From: Micropterix aruncella
Taxonomy: Eukaryota; Arthropoda; Insecta; Lepidoptera; Micropterigidae
Assembly (NCBI GenBank): GCA_944548615.1
Contig: OX155955.1
Span: 18,255,721 to 18,319,720 of the forward strand
DNA: 64,000 bases
Direction: 5' to 3'
Each line of letters begins with the position of its first letter. The stretch's first letter is position 1. The notes beneath the pieces were generated by a model. It was not told where the DNA came from, ran no database searches, and saw only the letters and a program-made list of their open reading frames with translations. This document shows positions 55,406-64,000 of the stretch, piece after piece. Both the position numbers and the translations under genes were made by a program.

Positions 55406-57589
55406 AAAGTATAAAAAAAAACATTTTTCGATCTAACACGACGTGCGCATTTACTTAGATTTTTTGTCAGCAGCGACTCAGTCGACGGACTAATTTTATT
55501 TTGGCCCGATAGCGCAGAGCGTGGACGGATAGAATTTGAAATACGAAATTGGAAATTTGCAGTTGGTGGACGTAATCAAATTTTCGAACTGCCAATGCAG
55601 ACTTTTTTTACGGTCTGCCGTGCGATACTCCCTTCGAAATATGTGTAGGGTAAAGCACGAGTTGAAACAGGCTAATTGAAGTGATATATTGAAGTGAATA
55701 AATAAATTTAATAACGGACAATGAATTGTTTTATCATAGTAATAAACGGTTTATAAATGACCGCTTAAATAAACAGCGTAGTAAGACTTCTGATTTCCAA
55801 ACGCTCAGAATTATTCTGAATTCTAAATGCTCAAGATTATGCGGTCAAATTTCCATACGTACGAATAGGTGCAAGCAGCGAGTGCCGCTTCGTCAGTATC
55901 ACCTGGTTGTCATCTCTATAGCCGGTAGTACAGCTAATGCTCGGATGGGATCAGTCATCGATATCAACGCGTTAATCCCTGTGAGATCGTTCAATTATTG
56001 TTGATTCGTTTTTGATCCAAACATTCATGATGTCGATATACGTATTTTCCGGCATTCGCGCGGAGGGCATGCGAGGGAGATGCCCTCTGTCACGCCATGG
56101 GACTATTAGCTGTCCAACATTTACTATTAGTTATATTTTTATATAAATAAAACCTTGAATATGACGGTCACTATAGTGTGTAAAACCAGTCACTGATTAC
56201 TATTGGGTTATGAATGGATTAACACAAATAACACATTGTTTTCATGGTTTAATATTTCACTTTGGTCAAGGGCAGCAGGGGTGCCTTTATTATAGTGTAT
56301 ACTGAAAGGTATTTGGAGTTGTTCTCATAGACCATCCATTATGTAGGCCTGTTGTGGTCTTTTGTAGGTCCTCTTTAGTCCAATTTACATATCTTCATGT
56401 GTTTGGCCTCGTTTTCGGCATGTGGGGAAAATCGATGTAGGATAAGGCCATTATTTAAAAAATAGTAATCCGTAACATAAAAGTAAAATATTTATTATAT
56501 ATATCTCTATTAAATCGAGAATCTCTTCCTATACATATATTATTCTCTTCCTATATATATATATACCAAAACATTATGCTCTGGTGAGTGATTATAGCCA
56601 TAACAACAGGAATAAATTTGATCTAATAGTAGGCACCGACTTAGCAGAATACGTAAATTTCTTTAATTAAAGCCTGTGGTTCTATAACACAATACCAGCA
56701 CCAGTCAGAACCCTTGGAGAGAACTAATTAAAAATATATTTTTCGATAATCTGATAAGTAATAGAATAATAAAACATAAGGGAATTTGAAAATGCCTAAT
56801 CCGTTTTCAATACCAACGAGTAATGATTATTACATCATTGTAGTTATAGAAAGTTATGATAAGTAAAGTTATAGAAAGCAATGCTCTCTTCAATTGAGTT
56901 GCATAACCCGGATATGACGACGATCTTTTCCCTCATAAACACTACCTGCCGTATATAAAACCATCTAAATTAGTTTTAAAACATTTAATCCGGTGTAACA
57001 TTATGTCCCTTCATGTTCGATTGGTAGATTTATGCTGGAAAAGTGATCATCATTCGTTTCATATTCCGCTCTTACGTATTGGCCTGTCTTGCTCATATGA
57101 ACGGTATCACAAAAAAACGCATTTGGGTCCATTGTCTCCTGACCGCCACCCCCGCCCCCCCATCTTACTTTAAACGGATGAATAATTCGTTCTAATATTT
57201 GCGCTTTAAAAATTTAAGATTTGTGACCCACGAAACACTGGGAGAAGGGCGTTCAATTAGAATTTAATAAACGAATGAATATTAACATTTCGCCGTGATG
57301 ATCAATCGAAATGAATTCTCTTTGTTAGCGCGTAATTAGTTTCCCCTCACTAAACAGAGGAGGCGTACTTTTGAGCGGAAAAGGAAGCTCAGCCTATTGC
57401 CGAGGAAGCCTCAGCCTTTCATCTCAATCGCGGCGAACCGATTAATTATAAAACAATGGTAGCAGATTGCGGCTTACTCGATTAGTAAGAACGAATTGAT
57501 ATTTTATTACGTTACATAAAAAAAATTACAGTATTATCAATTAAAAGATATCTTAAAACCATTGCTAATATACTTACCCAAAATTTTTA
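55406..57589. other. Unassigned intergenic DNA
   Basis: The 92-codon frame 55726-56004 has no recognised domain. 57240-57450 is GC-richer, with repeated GAGGAGGC/GCCGAGG words and flanking TAATTA sites; possible non-coding regulatory DNA, not demonstrable here. Confidence 0.3.
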
Positions 57590-58135
57590 GTCTGGAATTA
57601 ACTCATAACGACTGATTGCGGGACCGAAGTCGCTTACGTGAACTCTACCTGCGGTAATTCAACGGTGATTCAGTTTGAATCTATCGCGGATCAAAAGGCA
57701 TCTTTTGCCCGGCTCCTTATTCAGGATCAGCCTAATAGTCATTTCAACAGTGGTTGACGACAGGTCAAAATCCACCTCCGCTGCTTAGAAGCCAGTATAT
57801 TCCCATAGTCTCCAGACTCCTTCAGCAGTTAGTCAGAGTGCACATCTGATTGGCATCGTCGAATAGTGCGCAAACCGTCCAGTAGCGCCTGGATGCAATC
57901 CCGCCAGGAGAAACCGGCCCACCAGCAGTGAGGCCTGAGACGCGTGGGTCTTACGCGGGGTAGCCTTCCACACGAGGAGGCTTCTGAATAGGAGCTGAAT
58001 CGTGAGTTGAGCCGATCGGAGAACAAAATGGATCTTATGGCCCAAGCTACACGAAACCATTCGCTACCAAATGGCTTATGGGCAGATCGGTTTGAGTGGT
58101 AGGGTGAAGCCACATCTTCATCCATCGGTGAATGC
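57590..58135 (+). repeat. GC-rich repeat family A, copy 6
   Basis: Forward, 5'-truncated. GGACCGAAGTCGCTTACG, TCTATCGCGGATC, GTGCGCAAACCGTCCAGTAG and CGTGAGTTGAGCCGATC match the next copy. Frames on the minus strand (57829-58125) are by-products. Confidence 0.7.
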
Positions 58136-58494
58136 TTTGTTTACTAAGAGTAATCAACAAGAAGCCATACCAACACCCATCCAATCATTTATTTCAGGAG
58201 TTTGTCATACTTGGCATGAGGTAGATGACCATGAACATTAGGCGAGGGGTTGAATATAGACAAATAACCCGATGGACTAAATCCAAATTTGGTTGAGGAT
58301 ACTAAATTATATTCTTCCCATCGCGGATTCATGGTAGCTTTTGTAATACACTAATTAAAATACCGAAACTATGTTACAAAATAAGTCCATCAGTAAATCA
58401 AATCATTAATGCGAATTAATATTAGTTTACATCATAACCTAGTTTTCAAATTGATTTGTCACAACAACAAAACTACAAAACCTTATAGTATTTC
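58136..58494. other. Spacer between two family A copies
   Basis: AT-rich DNA without recognised features separates two same-orientation copies. Confidence 0.5.
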
Positions 58495-59195
58495 GTCAGA
58501 GCTGTCATTCACAAAGGGCGAACCCGTCACCTAAGGAAGCTTTAACGATAGCGATCGATCTCCCGTGAGGTGAACGTAGATGACTTAGAGACAATACAAA
58601 TCTACTGTCTAGCTAGTCCAATATGCCCGACAGAGGTTAACGCCCTACAGTGAGGCACCGGGAAAGATAACCAGCGGTCAGCCTCGCGCCCTGTCTAACA
58701 GTTTTGGAAGGATACCTCCTTCCTCCCGATTGGTTACGGGACCGAAGTCGCTTACGAGGCCTCTACCTGTTTTATTTCAGCGGTAATTCAATAAGAATTT
58801 ATAGCGGACCTGGGCGTCTTTTGCCCGTCATACCACTCGCGATCAGGTGGCTGATAGGTTGTATCAAGAATGGCATGACAACAGGTCAACATCCACCCCC
58901 GCTGCTTAGGAGACAGTATATTTCCATAGAATCCAGATTCCTATAGCAATTAGTCTGAGTGCACAACCGATTGGCGTCGCCGAACGGTGCGCAAACCGTT
59001 CAGTAGCGCCGGGAGGGCAACCCCCAGGAGAAGCCGATCCACCAGCCGTGAGGCCAGAGACGCGAGAGTCTTACCCGGGGTAGCATTCCACACGAGTAGG
59101 CTTCTGAATAGGAGTTGAATCGTGAGTTGGACCGATCCTAAAACATAATGGGTCTTATGGCCCAAGCTGCACGAAACCGTTCGCTACCTAGTATC
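58495..59195 (+). repeat. GC-rich repeat family A, copy 7
   Basis: Fuller forward copy, starting AAAGGGCGAACCCGTCACCT and ending CACGAAACCGTTCGCTACC. It is more similar to copy 6 than to copies 3-5, so the pair may reflect local duplication or a shared subfamily. Confidence 0.72.
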
Positions 59196-61529
59196 TCCTC
59201 AAATATTGTAGCGGCTTTAGGAGATCAGGAGACCTATACTCAGCTCCGTTAGTCTGAATGGCCGCCACCTTTATATTTTGGAATTGGGCGTTATGATTAT
59301 GCCTTATTATCTCCGGTACATAGGTTATGCACCGATTTGAGCAGCACAGTCTACGGTTGTCCACCGCATCGGCTTTCAAATATGGCGGTCCTGTTCGACC
59401 TTTCGTGGACCGGCGGATGATTTTATATTAACGAATTCAGCCTGCTTGTCGGTATATTTAGCTTCTGCAGGGGTGTAAGGCCGGTCTACGTTTCGGACGA
59501 CTAAATACTATAGATAAGTAGATCCTGTGGATATTATAATATACTTCTCTTATGATTCAGAAGCTGCAAATCCCTAGTAGACGATTATTTCTCGGGAGTA
59601 AATCCCGGAAGTTGTCATCCTGGTGTGGAAACCTTTGGGGTTGTAGATGATTGGTTATAGACTACGCAAATTCAGATATAAAGTTTGAAGAGCTTTTAAT
59701 AACATTTTGTGACGCTTTGGGACGAATCTGGTTTATTGAGCGACTCGAGATCCAAGCTGCTTCCGAAGATCGGGCTTCGCGTTGCTTCGTCGGCGATTCA
59801 CTAATTCACTAACTTTTTACCATACTTTTTGGTGAAAATAAAAATATACAAATAATCGAACAAAATAGGCTTTTTAAAAAAAACGAATATTTAGGTCCTA
59901 AATTAAAAACGTTAAGATTAGCAATAGCCTAAGGCAGAATGACGTATATATTTACAAATTACTGTTAAAGAAGTTACTTTATTAAATTTAATTATGGTGA
60001 AGTTGTATTTATTATTTTACAAAGACACCAACATTTGTACCTTGTTCACGCTGTTTGTTTTAATCATAAAATTGGTCTCTCGACCAGCACTGAATTTACA
60101 ATTTTTTTACGATGGAATTTAAACTTTTCACTCGGAACACAGTATAACAGACAGTAGCATCTCTTAGAGCAAAATTGCTACAATCCGCCAATACAGATGT
60201 TCAAAAGTTTTGAGAAATTCGCCGACCGTCGCACGCGCGCAACGCTAACCAAAGGCGTTCGTCGAGAGGTACCCCTCTGCTAACTTCCCTCGCACCCGAT
60301 CCCCGCAATTAGCTATCGCTTGCGCTCTCTCGGTATATTGTAACCCGGAACACAGTATACCAGACCGAGAGCTGGTCCAGACTTGAGAACCGTTATGCGA
60401 AGGATAACCACCGGTTGATATCTATGTCAAAATCGTTTATTTTTTCAACTTGGAATAGAGTGAGAAAGGGGGGGGGGGCGGGCGCTAATAATACATCTTA
60501 AGCTTTGGTGATGATTTGTGCTATAAGGTTCCAGGGGCACTGTTTTGTTCGCTGTAGGTTAGCAGTCTGTTGGGAGCCGTCTGTTGTACCGCAAACAACT
60601 CATCTCGGCGGCATACGTTCTGCATGCGGTTCTTATGCGATATTTCTACACTCCGTTCAAGATGTCGACGGATTCAGTACGGCATCATACTGTGGAGTAA
60701 ATGGAATGGGGATGCTTACTGCCGTTTCCTATCACTAAATCGCGTAGTGGAATGTTGCTAATTGGCAATGCCTTTCGGCACAGCCTTGAAGTATAGAGGG
60801 CTATATGGTCTTTAATAAGTCTGTGAGGGTTATGCAATCGGGGCCAATTTGTAATTAATTGACGCTGGCACTTTTTAAAATTCATTTGAAAATTATTCGA
60901 ATTTAGGATGGTTTTCATGGGCACCGATAGTAAAATCAATATAGCACATACTTCACTCATTAAACTTAGATTTTTTCTCGTTTATCTTCTTCTCACTTTT
61001 TCCTCCTATCCTACATAACATTAATTTTTAAGCCCGATGTCGCTAAGAGGAGCAAGAAAAGGGGTTAAGATAGGAAAAGGGCCGAAAGAACAGAAAAGTT
61101 CCGGAGGCGTAAAAAACACTGGAAATCGCTTATTTTTCGGAGAGGAGGGGATGTCTTTGTAAATACGCTAGTATTACGAGTATTACTTATTCTTTGGTAT
61201 TGGGTACCAGCAGAATATCGAATTGCAAACGCAACAATGCAATGAAGTTCTCTTTATTATCGCGTTTTCTGAGATATTGTATTACAATGTTATGCATATT
61301 ATCGTTCTCAGTGAGACTTGTTGAGATTATGGTGGGTCATCAACGAGATTATGACGCCGCCTCTTGTTATTGGTTAATGTAAAATCCTCGTTGCCCCCGC
61401 AATCTCTCGTAGGCGAAAGGGAAAGGTCAAAGTAGTTCTCAAACCATGTCACATATGAGCTGATTCCATCTTATTTATCTTGTGACATCAGTAGCATTCT
61501 ATACTAGCTAACTTGCAACACTTTCGAGG
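59196..61529. other. Unassigned intergenic DNA
   Basis: No gene is supported. CGGAACACAGTATA occurs at 60133-60146 and 60346-60359, flanking a GC-rich 200 bp. A G-run lies at 60469-60479. 61020-61140 is purine-rich. Confidence 0.35.
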
Positions 61530-62235
61530 TGTCATATACAACGGGCATACCCGTCACCCTAGGAAAATATAACGATATGTAATCGTTCTTACGACCTGGA
61601 GTGAACGTAGAAGACTTAGGGATGACACAGTTCACCATCTAGCTACGCCAACACGCCCGTACTCTTACTGGCGTGTTACGGTAAGGCGTTAGCCTCTGCC
61701 AATGCCTTACCGCGAAACACTAAGAAATCAACCCAGCGAATGACAATTACTACCAGTTTATGGTCGGATTTCTCCGTCCTCTACCTGTTGTTAGATCAGC
61801 TGTAATTCGGTTTGATTTTATCGCGGACCATGGCGTGCTTTGCTTATCTCTGAAATCGGGATCGGGTGGTCAATCGTCCTTTTAACAGCGGCTGCCAACA
61901 GGTCAGCATCCATTCACGCTGCTAACAATAAAACTCCTCTAGTTATTATCCAGAGAGCATAGTCGATTGGCTGGGGCCGCACGGTGTGCAAATCGCCCAG
62001 TATCGCCCGAAGGTCGTTTCTCAGGGAAACTGCTTCACCTTGTCGAGTCAGAGTAAACAGAGTCCTTACCTGGGGTCGACCCCCCATTCGATAAGGCTAC
62101 TGGATAGGAACTGAATAAATAAATAAATAAATAAAAATAAATCGTGAGTGGATCCAACCCCCATAGAACGAGCTAGGTCTGAGCAGCCTAACAGCACGAG
62201 AACTATTATCTAGCTAGAACCATTTGCTACATTGA
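61530..62235 (+). repeat. GC-rich repeat family A, copy 8
   Basis: Forward copy from ACAACGGGCATACCCGTCACC to the ACGAGAACTATTATCTAGC end. Where other copies read GAACTGAATCGTGAG-like sequence, this one has about 28 bases of (AAAT)n at 62115-62142 inserted. Confidence 0.7.
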
Positions 62236-62715
62236 ACAGTTAGGTAACAACTTCCGTCAGTAGTCTGCTAGTCGAATAAATTGCCTGCATATGCCAGTTC
62301 GAATTGTCAGTATCAATTACTACCGATTTCTGAATAATAATACCAATTTAATAATCTAGAAAACGAAGTCGGTACACATAATTAGCGGACACTAGTTATG
62401 TATTCCTAAAATTATGCCGCCTAAATTCTCAACGATAATATCCATGCAATTCAGTAGATAACAACTTCTCATCTATCAAATTACACGTCTAGATTAAGCG
62501 CGCTATCAGAGCGGAAACGTTGTGCCTGCGGACATGTAATTTGGCTATCTGAGTGGCATCACATTAAAACTCCCTCCCTGTTGTGTCACGGCCACCCTCG
62601 TCGCAGGACTGAGACCACGCAGTACTTTACCTAATGTACTTCTATTGATATATGCACATTTTATTACTTAAGCTGTTAATACGTTTATTTCTATTTATCG
62701 ATTACTCATGACTCG
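62236..62715. other. Unassigned intergenic DNA
   Basis: Nothing recognised. Confidence 0.4.
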
Positions 62716-63225
62716 ATTAAGGGGGAGCCTGGTTTATATGGCCAAAAAACATGTATTTCATGTTTTTTTAGCTTCGAGTGAAATCTATTCATGAATCATT
62801 TACTGCTGGAATAGCTGACAGTCTCAGATTGCTATAAGTGTAAAAAACTTACTTCTTTTCTCTAAAGAAAACTTTAAATGCGTTTTTCTCAAAACCGTAT
62901 TTTTTAGTTTTGCGCCGGCGATAAAAAACTAGTATTCTGAGATAATCGTGACTTCCACAATCTACTCAATCCGACTTTTCATTTGATAATGAACATGATG
63001 TAATTATCTTATTTATTGACATTAGGACTATTATTTATTTGATATTTGGACAGTTTAGGTACCCTATGACACATGACATAACGATGCTATCGATACAACG
63101 CACTTCTAAATCGGGCTTAAGCGTTTAGATGTCATGGTAGAATAAAGAAACGGAAAACATACATACATGTACCCCTGAACCAAATACACTCCTTTTTGTT
63201 GGGCAGTCGTGTAAAAGAGTCGACA
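62716..63225 (+). repeat. Dispersed repeat family D, copy 2
   Basis: Starts GGGGGAGCCTGGTTTATATG and ends CACTCCTTTTTGTTGGGCAG-TCGTGTAAAA. From about 62940 on it is collinear with 9040-9345. The internal ACTTCTAAATCG(G)G(C)TT...AAGCGTTTA phrase is in both. Confidence 0.6.
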
Positions 63226-63323
63226 TCGAATGGCCACTTCAGAGCCAAGACCTACGTTTATTCTTATTGTTTATTCTATGTTTATTCTTGAGCGATATAT
63301 ATTAAGATAATCTACGTACTCCA

Positions 63324-63502
<179 letters not shown>

Positions 63503-63539
63503 ATATTTGATTGGTTTTGTGTAAAATCTTTTTTAAAGA

Positions 63540-63989
<450 letters not shown>

Positions 63990-64000
63990 ATTTATTTAAA

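Noticed and set aside
55726..56004. 92-codon frame
   Set aside because: No domain, no neighbouring exon signals, and no repeat partner; too weak to call.

Overview
The window is an AT-rich, intron-bearing, repeat-dense stretch of an insect nuclear genome, most likely a moth or butterfly. I base this on an insect-type odorant receptor, a CPVL-like serine carboxypeptidase, a CR1-type retrotransposon, several mariner relics, and short-repeat styles that I associate with Lepidoptera (Helitron-like copies with TC...CTAG ends, GCCATCTA-type repeats). The species cannot be told from the sequence. There is no bacterial-style operon, CRISPR array or convincing intact tRNA.

Only two cellular genes are convincing. 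(1) 12193-21676 (+): a complete eight-exon serine carboxypeptidase. All splice junctions keep frame, giving 487 codons plus a stop, a signal peptide and the Ser217-Asp396-His453 triad. Its introns carry a mariner relic, a palindromic element and a GC-rich repeat copy. An orphan extra copy of its exon 7 lies 12 kb downstream (30982-31110). (2) About 39964-40929 (+): the last three exons of an odorant receptor. The N-terminal part is not clearly recognised, and a run of eight T shifts the frame in the first of these exons.

Layout: 1-3750 Helitron-like element, LINE tail, (AT)n arrays, a palindrome with hammerhead-ribozyme-like motifs and a TA-flanked foldback; 3750-12150 mostly unique AT-rich DNA with two mariner relics; 12.2-21.8 kb carboxypeptidase gene; 21.8-27.4 kb one CR1-like LINE nested behind the tail of another; 27.4-34.2 kb duplicated segments, GC-rich repeats and palindromes; 34.2-39.4 kb repeats, a mariner relic, and a 760-bp inverted-repeat element studded with an ACACAGTA motif; 39.5-41 kb odorant receptor; 41-63.2 kb almost entirely dispersed repeats and unassigned DNA; 63.3-64.0 kb a second large palindrome between (AT)n arrays.

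The two genes have no evident functional link. The carboxypeptidase is a secreted or lysosomal protease and the receptor belongs to antennal chemosensation. The most unusual material is in the repeats: palindromic elements with 12-13 bp direct flanks and GAAACGTC motifs, an uncharacterised GC-rich family (family A) with a shared open frame, and duplicated locus fragments that supply an apparent empty site for a transposon.
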